Part shown: positions 8,898-16,475 of the stretch, one piece after another
How the letters are laid out: each line of letters opens with the position of its first letter
Position numbering within the stretch: the stretch's first letter is position 1
From: Streptomyces pactum
GTDB lineage: Bacteria > Actinomycetota > Actinomycetes > Streptomycetales > Streptomycetaceae
Assembly (NCBI RefSeq): GCF_016031615.1
Contig: NZ_JACYXC010000001.1
Location: 5,146,001 to 5,210,000 of the forward strand
Direction: 5' to 3'
DNA length: 64,000 nt
Program-made: the position numbers and the translations under genes
The notes under the pieces: model-generated
Told to the model about the DNA's origin: nothing
The model's database searches: none
The model's input: only the letters and a program-made list of their open reading frames with translations

Positions 8898-11333
8898 ATG
8901 GCTTCGACGTCCGTAACGCTCACCCTGCCCGTGCTGCCGCTCGACGACGAGGTGGTGCTGCCCGGCATGGTGGTGCCGCTCGACCTCTCCGCCGCCGATG
9001 TCCGGGCCGCCGTGGAGGCCGCCCAGGCCGCCGCCCGCTCCGAACCGTCCGCGGCCGGCGAGGCGCACCGCGAGGGAGGAAAGCCCCAGGTGCTGCTGGT
9101 GCCGCGGATCGAGGGCACCTACGCCGCCGTCGGCACGCTCGGCACCGTGGAGCAGGTCGGCCGGCTCTCCGGCGGTGACCCGGGGGCGCTCATCCGCGGT
9201 GTGCGCCGGGTGCGCATCGGCGCCGGCACCACCGGCCCCGGCGCGGCGCTGTGGGTGGAGGGCACCGTCATCGACGAGCAGGTGCCCACCCCGCTGCCCG
9301 GTGCGGTCGCCGAGCTGATGCGCGAGTACAAGGCGCTCGCCACGAGCTGGCTGCGGAAGCGCGGCGCCTGGCAGATCGTGGACCGGGTGGAGCAGATCGA
9401 CGACGTCTCGCAGCTCGCCGACAACTCCGGGTACTCGCCGTTCCTCACCCTCCAGCAGCGCGTGGAGCTGCTGGAGACCACCGACCCGGTGGCCCGGCTG
9501 AAGCTCGCGATCACCCGGCTCAGCGACCACCTCGCCGAGCAGGACGTCGCCGAGGCCATCGCCAAGGACGTCCAGGAGGGCGTCGACAAGCAGCAGCGCG
9601 AGTTCCTGCTCCGCCGCCAGCTGGAGGCGGTCCGCAAGGAACTGGCCGAGCTCAACGGCACCGCCGAGGACGAGTCCGGCGACTACCGGGCCCGGGTGGA
9701 GGCCGCCGACCTGCCCGAGAAGGTCCGCGAGGCGGCCCTGAAGGAGGTCGACAAGCTGGAGCGGGCCAGCGACCAGAGCCCCGAGGGCAGCTGGATCCGC
9801 ACCTGGCTCGACACCGTCCTGGAGCTGCCGTGGAACGAGCGCACCGAGGACGCCTACGACATCCCCGGCGCCAAGGCCGTGCTCGACGCCGACCACGCCG
9901 GGCTGGAGGACGTCAAGGAGCGCATCACCGAGTACCTGGCGGTCCGCAAGCGCCGGACCGACCGCGGCCTGGGCGTGATCGGCGGGCGGCGCGGGGGCGC
10001 GGTGCTCGCCCTGGTCGGCCCGCCGGGCGTCGGCAAGACCAGCCTCGGCGAGAGCGTCGCCCGCGCCATGGGCCGCAGGTTCGTCCGGGTGGCCCTCGGC
10101 GGCGTCCGGGACGAGGCGGAGATCCGCGGCCACCGGCGCACCTACGTCGGCGCGCTGCCCGGCCGGATCGTCCGGGCGATCAAGGAGGCCGGGTCCATGA
10201 ACCCGGTCGTGCTGCTCGACGAGATCGACAAGGTCGGCTCGGACTTCCGGGGCGACCCGGCCGCCGCGCTGCTGGAGGTCCTGGACCCGGCCCAGAACCA
10301 CACCTTCCGGGACCACTACCTGGAGGTCGAGCTGGACCTGTCGGACGTGGTCTTCCTCGCCACCGCCAACGTGCTGGAGTCCATCCCGGAGGCGCTGCTG
10401 GACCGGATGGAGCTGGTCCGGCTGGACGGCTACACCGAGGACGAGAAGGTCGTCATCGCCCGTGACCACCTGCTCCCGCGCCAGCTGGAGCGGGCCGGGC
10501 TGGAGCCGGGCGAGGTGACCGTGGCGGAGGCGGCGCTGCGCAAGCTGGCCGGCGAGTACACCCGCGAGGCCGGCGTGCGCACCCTGGAGCGGTCCATCGC
10601 GCGGCTGCTGCGGAAGGTGGCCGCCCAGAGCGAGCTGGGCGAACGTGACCTGCCGTTCACCATCGGGGTGGACGAGCTGCGCCCGCTCATCGGCCGGCCG
10701 CACCACACCCCCGAGTCCGCCCAGGACCCGGCCGAGCGGCGCACCGCGGTCCCCGGGGTGGCGACCGGCCTGGCGGTCACCGGCGCCGGCGGTGACGTGC
10801 TGTTCGTCGAGGCGTCGCTGGCCGACCCGGAGACCGGCGGCGCGGGGCTGACCCTCACCGGCCAGCTCGGTGACGTGATGAAGGAGTCGGCGCAGATCGC
10901 GCTGAGCTTCCTGCGGTCGCACGGCGCGGAGCTGGAGCTGCCGGTCGGCGACCTGAAGGAGCGCGGCATCCACCTGCACGTCCCCGCGGGCGCGGTGCCC
11001 AAGGACGGCCCCAGTGCCGGTATCACCATGACCACCGCGCTGGCCTCGCTGCTGTCGGGCCGGCAGGTGCGGCCGGACGTGGCGATGACCGGTGAGGTCT
11101 CGCTGACCGGCCGGGTGCTGCCGATCGGCGGGGTCAAGCAGAAGCTGCTGGCGGCGCACCGCGCCGGGGTGACCACCGTGGTCATCCCCAAGCGGAACGA
11201 GCCTGACCTGGACGACGTGCCCGCCGAGGTGCTGGAGAAGCTCTCGGTGCACGCGGTCTCCGACGTCCGGCAGGTGCTGGAACTGGCCCTGACCCCGGCC
11301 ACGGCCGACAGCCCGGTCCAGGTCGCGGCCTAG
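8898..11333 (+). CDS. lon: ATP-dependent Lon protease
   Basis: An 811-residue cytosolic AAA+ protease that degrades misfolded and regulatory proteins. The N-terminal LON substrate-binding domain starts LTLPVLPLDDEVVLPGMVVPLDL. A coiled region follows, then the AAA module with Walker A GPPGVGKTSLGES, Walker B PVVLLDEIDKVG and the sensor region. The C-terminal protease domain has the catalytic Ser in PKDGPSAGITMTTAL and the catalytic Lys in GGVKQKLLAAHRAG. Length is typical of the family. The ATG at 8898 has AAGGGGAG immediately upstream. Control by HspR is expected from the HAIR site just before it. Confidence 0.97.
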   Translation: MASTSVTLTLPVLPLDDEVVLPGMVVPLDLSAADVRAAVEAAQAAARSEPSAAGEAHREGGKPQVLLVPRIEGTYAAVGTLGTVEQVGRLSGGDPGALIRGVRRVRIGAGTTGPGAALWVEGTVIDEQVPTPLPGAVAELMREYKALATSWLRKRGAWQIVDRVEQIDDVSQLADNSGYSPFLTLQQRVELLETTDPVARLKLAITRLSDHLAEQDVAEAIAKDVQEGVDKQQREFLLRRQLEAVRKELAELNGTAEDESGDYRARVEAADLPEKVREAALKEVDKLERASDQSPEGSWIRTWLDTVLELPWNERTEDAYDIPGAKAVLDADHAGLEDVKERITEYLAVRKRRTDRGLGVIGGRRGGAVLALVGPPGVGKTSLGESVARAMGRRFVRVALGGVRDEAEIRGHRRTYVGALPGRIVRAIKEAGSMNPVVLLDEIDKVGSDFRGDPAAALLEVLDPAQNHTFRDHYLEVELDLSDVVFLATANVLESIPEALLDRMELVRLDGYTEDEKVVIARDHLLPRQLERAGLEPGEVTVAEAALRKLAGEYTREAGVRTLERSIARLLRKVAAQSELGERDLPFTIGVDELRPLIGRPHHTPESAQDPAERRTAVPGVATGLAVTGAGGDVLFVEASLADPETGGAGLTLTGQLGDVMKESAQIALSFLRSHGAELELPVGDLKERGIHLHVPAGAVPKDGPSAGITMTTALASLLSGRQVRPDVAMTGEVSLTGRVLPIGGVKQKLLAAHRAGVTTVVIPKRNEPDLDDVPAEVLEKLSVHAVSDVRQVLELALTPATADSPVQVAA

Positions 11334-11924
11334 GCTCCGGCTCCCCGGCCCGGCCCCGACGTGGTCGGCCACCGGTCCCGCCGGTTGCCGTCCGGCTCCC
11401 GGTGGCTCCGGCCACGGGCCCGTCGTCACCGCTCGGCTCCCGGTGGCTCCGGACGCGGGGAGCCGGCGGACATCCTGTCTCCCGGCCCGGCCCCCGCCGG
11501 CGGGCGCGCGCAGCGCGGCCCCGCGGCGGAGGCCGGGCCGCGGCGTGCCCGGGGCCGGGCGTTCGTCCGGCCGTGCCGCGGCCCGTGCCGCGGGTTCGGG
11601 GCTACGCCGCACCCGTTCGGGGCCGTGCGCCGCGGCGTTTACCGGTGGGCGTGCGTCCCGGCGTTCGGGGTCCCGCGACGCCGGGCGCCGCGACGGGACC
11701 CACGCCACGTCGGGGCCCCGCGCCGCACCCCTTCGGCGCCCGACGCCGGGCCGTTCCGGACGAACCCACGCCACGCCGTTCGGGGCCGTGCGCCGGGCCG
11801 TTCTGGAACCCACGCCGCGCGTTCGGGCGGCCCCGCGCCACTCCGCCCGGGGGCGTACGCCACGGCGCTCGGGGAAGCACGAACGCCCCGTCGGGCGGGC
11901 GAACACCCGGGAGCCGGACGGTTG
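11334..11924. other. Intergenic region after lon
   Basis: About 590 bases of very GC-rich DNA with many repeats of short elements such as GGGGCC, CGCCGCG and CGTTCGGG. Several frames stay open by composition, but none shows codon bias or a recognisable domain. The operator region of the next gene starts at 11,925. Confidence 0.5.
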
Positions 11925-11983
11925 TTGACAGTCAGACAGGTCTGTCTGGTAGCTTCGGCAGCGATATAGACAGACCTGTCTGT
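11925..11983 (+). promoter_or_regulatory. Promoter with two TetR operators ahead of the oxidoreductase
   Basis: A -35 box TTGACA (11,925-11,930) is followed by an operator at 11,932-11,945 (TCAGAC-AG-GTCTGT) lying between it and a TAGCTT -10-like box. A second, perfect operator, ACAGAC-CT-GTCTGT, lies at 11,970-11,983. The same motif stands before the neighbouring TetR gene, so repression by that protein, blocking polymerase, is the natural reading. Confidence 0.8.
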
Positions 11984-12054
11984 TCGGAGAGTTGGGCCGG
12001 ACCATCGGCGGACCGCCCGGGCAGCGGGAACCGCGGGATCAGAAGGAGATGTCC

Positions 12055-12681
12055 GTGCGCACCCTGGTCGTCCTGGCCCACCCCCACCTCGCCGCCTCCC
12101 GGATCAACGCCGCGCTCGCCGCGACGGCCGCCGGTACCGAGGGGGTCACCGTTCACGATCTGTACGCCGCCTGGCCCGACGGCCGTATCGACGTCGCCGC
12201 CGAACAGCAGCGGCTGCTCGCCTACGACCGGGTGGTGCTCCAGTTCCCCTTCTACTGGTACTCGGCGCCGCCGCTGCTCAAGCAGTGGCTCGACGAGGTC
12301 CTCACCTACGGCTTCGCGTACGGCACCGGCGGCACCGCGCTGCACGGCAGGACGCTGCGGGTGGCCACCTCGACCGGTGGCGGCCGGGACGCCTACCGGC
12401 CCGGTGGCACCAACCGCTTCCCCGTCGCCGACCTGCTGCTGCCGTTCGACGCCACCGCCCACCTCACCGGCATGCGCTACCAGGAGCCGTTCGTGGTGTA
12501 CGGGGTGCTCGACATGACCGATGAACAGCTCGCCGCCGAGCAGGCCCGCTACCGGGCGCTGCTGCTCGCCCCCGCCGCGGACGGCGAGGGACCGGGCGGC
12601 GTGGCGGGCGCGGCTGCGCAGGACGTGGTTTCGGAGGAGGGGGCGCCGGTGGCCGCCGGCCCCGCGGCCGCGGTCGTCTGA
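12055..12681 (+). CDS. Flavodoxin-fold NAD(P)H oxidoreductase (KefF/NQO2 type)
   Basis: A 208-residue soluble flavoprotein of the NAD(P)H:quinone oxidoreductase group. It starts VRTLVVLAHPHLAASRINAAL, the FMN-binding first strand and loop. Further motifs are VLQFPFYWYSAPPLLKQWLDEVL and the TSTGGGRDAY flavin-contact loop. The Ala/Glu-rich tail after about residue 175 is not conserved. I prefer the GTG at 12,055 over the ATG at 12,049 because AAGGAG abuts the ATG but sits five bases before the GTG. It is regulated with the divergently placed TetR gene through shared operators. This fits a quinone- or electrophile-responsive detoxification pair, by analogy with the family. Confidence 0.87.
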   Translation: MRTLVVLAHPHLAASRINAALAATAAGTEGVTVHDLYAAWPDGRIDVAAEQQRLLAYDRVVLQFPFYWYSAPPLLKQWLDEVLTYGFAYGTGGTALHGRTLRVATSTGGGRDAYRPGGTNRFPVADLLLPFDATAHLTGMRYQEPFVVYGVLDMTDEQLAAEQARYRALLLAPAADGEGPGGVAGAAAQDVVSEEGAPVAAGPAAAVV

Positions 12682-12787
12682 CCCGGCGGCACCGGCCCCC
12701 CGGCCGGTCCGGGGGCGGCCGCCTCGGCCCGCTCCGGGCCGGCTCCGCGGCGGGGCGCGGCGGGTTTGTGCCGCCGCGCCCCGCCGC

Positions 12788-13429
12788 TCAGTCGCGGGCC
12801 GGGCAGGCGCGTTCGACCAGGACCCGTGCCGCCTCCCGCGCGGCGTCCGGCACGGCGGCCACCGGCTCCAGGGCGGCTGCCGCCATCACCCCGTCCACCA
12901 GGGCGGCGAGCTGGAGGGCGAGCAGCCGGGGGTCGGCGGCGCCGGCCGCGGCGGTCAGTTCGGTGAGCCAGTCGCGCACCGCCTGCTTGTGCTCCACCGT
13001 CGCGGTGTGCACGGCGCTGCCGGGTGTGCTCTCGCCGGCGGTCTTGATGAACGGGCAGCCCCGGAACCCGTCGCGCAGCGTGCACTCGCGCAGTGCGTCG
13101 AAGAGGCCGAGCAACTGGTCCCGGGGGTCCTCCCCGGCGGCGGCCGCGGCACCGCGCAGGATGTCCCGCCAGTTCCGGTCGGTCTCCCGCAGGTACGCCA
13201 GGACCAGGTCGTCCTTGGCGCGGAAGTGGGCGTACAGCGTCGCCTTGGCCACGCCCGACTCGGCGATGATCCGGTCGACGCCCACCCCGCGGATGCCGTG
13301 GGTGTCGAACAGGGCGGTGGCGGTGGTGAGGATCCGCTCGCGTGCGGAGGGGCGTCGTGACGGGAGCGCCGCCGCGACCGGACGGCGGGCCGTCCGGTCG
13401 CGGGGGGCGGGGGATGCGGTGCCGGCCAT
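12788..13429 (-). CDS. TetR-family repressor of the adjacent oxidoreductase
   Basis: A 213-residue regulator. The helix-turn-helix lies at residues about 30-75 (ILTTATALFDTHGIRGVGVDRIIAESGVAKATLYAHF, read in two stretches). The C-terminal ligand domain contains FRGCPFIKTAGE, typical of TetR proteins next to NAD(P)H oxidoreductases. The ATG at 13,429 lies 13 bases from a perfect operator, so it should repress itself as well as the convergent oxidoreductase gene. The Cys in GCPF is a possible redox or electrophile sensor, as inferred for relatives. Confidence 0.88.
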   Translation of the reverse strand: MAGTASPAPRDRTARRPVAAALPSRRPSARERILTTATALFDTHGIRGVGVDRIIAESGVAKATLYAHFRAKDDLVLAYLRETDRNWRDILRGAAAAAGEDPRDQLLGLFDALRECTLRDGFRGCPFIKTAGESTPGSAVHTATVEHKQAVRDWLTELTAAAGAADPRLLALQLAALVDGVMAAAALEPVAAVPDAAREAARVLVERACPARD

Positions 13430-13441
13430 GCCGTTCAGCGT

Positions 13442-13455
13442 ACAGACAGGTCTGT
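13442..13455 (-). promoter_or_regulatory. Autoregulatory TetR operator
   Basis: A perfect inverted repeat ACAGAC-AG-GTCTGT, 13 bases upstream of the TetR start codon. It extends by one more matched pair (T...A). It is the third copy of this operator in the locus. Confidence 0.8.
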
Positions 13456-13552
13456 ACGTCTGTCCCGGTGCCGGCGGGTGCGGCGTGGTGCGGTGGAGGG
13501 CCCGGGCGGGGGCCGGGAGCGGTCCGGCCGTCCGCCGCCCGGGCCGCACCGG

Positions 13553-14395
13553 TCAGCCGTAGGCGAGTGCCTGCAGCCGGTCGTACGCGCCGTTGAACAG
13601 GTTGTGGTCACCGACGGTCGGGCCGGTGGAGGTGTACTGCCAGATGGTGTGGAAGGCCCAGCCGGCCGGCAGTTCCCCGACGGAGGAGCCGTACCGGGGG
13701 ATCCACAGCGGGTTGATCGACCCGAAGCTGGCGTTGTTGCCGGTGCACGTCTTCCACCAGCTGGTGGAGGTGTAGATGACCGGGTCCCGGCCGGTGCGCG
13801 CCCGGTAGGTGTTCACGAAGTCCTTGAGCCAGCTGACCATCGCGGTCTGGGACTTGCCGTAGCAGGTCGAACCGTACGGGTTGTACTCGATGTCCAGCGC
13901 GCCCGGCAGGGTCTTGCCGTCCCGCGACCAGCCGCCGCCGTTGTCCACGAAGTAGTTGGCCTGGGCCGCTCCGCTGGAGACGTTGGGCAGCGCGAAGTGG
14001 TACGAGCCGCGGATCATGCCGACGTTGTACGACCCGTTGTACTGCTGGGCGAAGTAGGGGTTCTTGTAGCCGGTGCCCTCGGTCGCCTTCACGTAGGCGA
14101 ACCGGACGCCGCTGTTCCAGAGCGTGGACCAGGCGACGTTGCCCTGGTGGCTGCTGACGTCCACCCCCTCCACGGAGGCGAGCAGCGAGGGCGCTTCCCC
14201 GGTGCCGCCGCGGGCACCGCCCTCGTGCTTGATGATCTGGGAGCCGGCCCAGTGGTCCTCGGGGTGGGGGGCGGGCCGGCGGTCGTCGGCCGAGGCGGCC
14301 GACGACAGCGACACGGTCATGGTGAGCAGGGTGGCGATGATCCCGGCGATGGCGGTCAGCGAGCGCCGGGCCGATCCAGGTCTGCGCGCGGGCAT
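13553..14395 (-). CDS. Secreted GH25 lysozyme (muramidase)
   Basis: A 280-residue exported muramidase. Residues 1-39 form a Sec signal: MPARRPGSARRS, a hydrophobic core AIAGIIATLLTMTVSL and a probable cleavage after ASA. The GH25 (Chalaropsis-type) catalytic domain runs from GVDVSSHQGNVAW to the C-terminus. It contains the active-site acidic residues in VDVSSHQG and GALDIEYNP, with YVKATEGTGY, YHFALP and WQYTS as further family motifs. The ATG at 14,395 has GGAGG five bases upstream. It hydrolyses the MurNAc-GlcNAc bond of peptidoglycan outside the cell. It is convergent with the TetR gene and divergent from the MarR gene. Confidence 0.94.
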   Translation of the reverse strand: MPARRPGSARRSLTAIAGIIATLLTMTVSLSSAASADDRRPAPHPEDHWAGSQIIKHEGGARGGTGEAPSLLASVEGVDVSSHQGNVAWSTLWNSGVRFAYVKATEGTGYKNPYFAQQYNGSYNVGMIRGSYHFALPNVSSGAAQANYFVDNGGGWSRDGKTLPGALDIEYNPYGSTCYGKSQTAMVSWLKDFVNTYRARTGRDPVIYTSTSWWKTCTGNNASFGSINPLWIPRYGSSVGELPAGWAFHTIWQYTSTGPTVGDHNLFNGAYDRLQALAYG

Positions 14396-14600
14396 GGGTG
14401 CCTCCGAGGGGGGAGAGAGGAGGGTGACATGTGCTTGGTGTGCCCATGTCATCTTCGAAGCTACGGGCGTAGATAGGGACTGGGAAGGGGGGTCCGGTTG
14501 CCGCCGTTGGTCTAATCCTGCGAAATACTGGCGGAGCTGCGAGGACGCCCGCAGTCATCGGAAAGTTTCATTCGGCTGAAAATCCGGAGAGGGCCCTGAC

Positions 14601-15116
14601 GTGGACAATACCGGCCGTGAGCCGTACGAGCCGGAAGGCTCACGCACCGAGGGCGCTACAGGTGTGGACCAGGCATTCCTGGCCCTTGAGCGCGAATTGG
14701 CCGTCTTTCTGCGCCGCGCCCGTGCCTCGTCCGGGGAAATGGCCCGCGAGGTGCATCCGGAACTGGAGCCCGCCGCCTACGGCCTGCTGGTCCGTCTGGC
14801 GGACGCCGGGCCGCAGCGGGCCACCGATCTGGCGGCGTACTTCGGCGTCGGCAAGGCGACGATGAGCCGTCAGCTGCGGGCCCTGGAGGAGCTGGGGCTG
14901 GTGACCCGCGCCCCGGACCCGGCCGACGGCCGCGCCTTCCTGGTGGAGCTGACGCCCGAGGGCCGGGAGCGGTTCCGGCGGGTGCGCGAGGCCCGCCGCA
15001 ACCAGTACGCCCAGCGGCTGGCCGCCTGGGAGCGCTCCGAGGTGGCCGAGCTGGCCCGGCTGCTGCGTCGGCTGAACGGTACGGACCCCGGGCCCCGGAG
15101 CGGATCGGCGCCCTGA
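14601..15116 (+). CDS. MarR-family transcriptional regulator
   Basis: A 171-residue winged-helix regulator. The core shows GVGKATMSRQLRALEELGLVTRAPDPADGR (residues about 85-115, split by the turn), the recognition helix and wing of MarR proteins, followed by VELTPEGRERF. The GTG at 14,601 has GGAGAGGG upstream. No inverted repeat was identified that decides its target. The divergent lysozyme gene is an obvious candidate by position only. Confidence 0.88.
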   Translation: MDNTGREPYEPEGSRTEGATGVDQAFLALERELAVFLRRARASSGEMAREVHPELEPAAYGLLVRLADAGPQRATDLAAYFGVGKATMSRQLRALEELGLVTRAPDPADGRAFLVELTPEGRERFRRVREARRNQYAQRLAAWERSEVAELARLLRRLNGTDPGPRSGSAP

Positions 15117-15320
15117 CCCGGTGCCGCGGTGCGCGCCCGTCCGGGCGCCCGGACGTCCCGGTCGCCGTGCACCGCCCCCGCTCCGTGCGTCAGCCGTCCC
15201 CCGCCCGGGCGTCAGCCGTCCTCGCCCGTGCGCCCGGCCGTCCGTGCGTGCCGTCCCCGTCCGGCCGTCCGGCCGCGTCCGCCGTCCGGCGCCACTCGGA
15301 GGCCCGCCGCGCCGTCCCCC

Positions 15321-16091
15321 CTACAGCTCCGCGAAGAGCGCCGCCGCGTCGTCGTGCGCCTTGCCCCGCGGGAAGCGGGCGCCCGCCGGGTCGGCGCGCT
15401 CGGCGGCCCGCACCCGGTCGATCAGCCCCTGCGGCCCCTCCGTGCGCAGCACCGTGAAACACCGGCTCCAGTCGCCCTCGCCGAACACCTCCACCCAGCG
15501 GCCGGCGCCGTCGGTCAGGGCCGCGAGCGCCCGTATCCGGTCGGTGGGGACCTCCCCGGTCACCGCCCGGGCGGCCACCTGCGGGTCCGCCGCCGCGGTG
15601 AAGAACCCGTCCTCGGCGTTGCGCAGCGGGGCGAGGGTCCGGCCCGCCGCGCGGAGCCGGTCGATCCGGTCGTCCAGCACCGGGGTCACCGTGCCGTCGG
15701 GCGCCTCCAGCAGCAGCGCCGAGTCGGACAGGACCAGGTACTCCAGCCACGCCTCGTCCCAGCGCGCCAGGACGACGGTGGCCTGCGGAGTGAGCTTGTG
15801 AGAAAGATCACAGGTTGACCGGTGTTTGTCGGCGGTTCGTTCGATTGCGAGGGAGAGGCAGTCTGCCAGAGTCATATCCCGCCGCGAACCGGACAGTTCG
15901 AGGAGCGCGCCGCCGAGCCGGGCGGTGAACCAGGGCACGCCGTGCACGCACCCGTCGTCCGCCGGCGGGGGTGTGACCCCGTCCAGCAGGGCCAGCGCGC
16001 CACCGAGCCCCGACGCTGGTAGCGCTACTGACACGTAGTCCTCGTTGGGGCGTTGGGGGTCGCCCGGGGTGGTGGCGAGTTCGATGCGCAT
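15321..16091 (-). CDS. PP2C-like phosphatase-fold protein
   Basis: A 256-residue cytosolic protein. It begins MRIELATTPGDPQRPNEDYVSV, resembling the R..NED motif of PP2C/SpoIIE-type Ser/Thr phosphatases. It has the DGV (ALLDGVTPPP), SDS (LVLSDSALLL) and GKAHDDAAALFAEL motifs that bind the metal pair at family positions. It is shorter and more divergent than typical PppA-like enzymes, so activity is uncertain. It has no membrane segment, and its partner kinase is not in the window. Confidence 0.7.
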   Translation of the reverse strand: MRIELATTPGDPQRPNEDYVSVALPASGLGGALALLDGVTPPPADDGCVHGVPWFTARLGGALLELSGSRRDMTLADCLSLAIERTADKHRSTCDLSHKLTPQATVVLARWDEAWLEYLVLSDSALLLEAPDGTVTPVLDDRIDRLRAAGRTLAPLRNAEDGFFTAAADPQVAARAVTGEVPTDRIRALAALTDGAGRWVEVFGEGDWSRCFTVLRTEGPQGLIDRVRAAERADPAGARFPRGKAHDDAAALFAEL

Positions 16092-16286
16092 CCCGGCAGT
16101 CTGCCGGAGCGGTGCCGTCCCCGGGCCGTCCGGGGCGCGTGCGGCCGTGGCGTCCGCCGGCCGGTGCCAGATGCCGGTTTGGTGGGGGAAGTGGTATTTC
16201 CGGGCGGCTGTGGGCGCGAATCCTGCCAGGAGGCGATGGCGATTTCCAACTGCGGACGCCGCGCGGGTGCGTGGGGACCGGGAGCG

Positions 16287-16305
16287 GAAGTTGAAGGTCA
16301 ACTTC
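16287..16305. promoter_or_regulatory. Perfect 19-bp palindrome upstream of the conservon
   Basis: GAAGTTGA-AGG-TCAACTTC is a perfect inverted repeat in the 384-base gap (16,092-16,475) ahead of cvnA. The surrounding DNA is unusually AT-rich for the window, so it probably holds the conservon promoter. The palindrome is a candidate operator for an unknown factor. Confidence 0.45.
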
Positions 16306-16475
16306 GCAATGATGTTCACTCGTTCAGGTGGCCGGGCCAGTGTTGCGCGTCCGCCTCACAGTGGTACTTGGAATGGTCGGATTCCGTGCCAGGGGTGAGG
16401 GTCAGACACCATTGTTGAACCCCCGTCACCTCCTGGTTCCCCAGCGGATCGGGCGAGAAAAGATTGTGAGCACCG

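Noticed and set aside
7560..12005. A 1,481-codon minus-strand open frame running through lon
   Set aside because: Only its 3' 235 codons (7,560-8,267) are real; the remainder is antisense to lon and gene-free GC-rich DNA.
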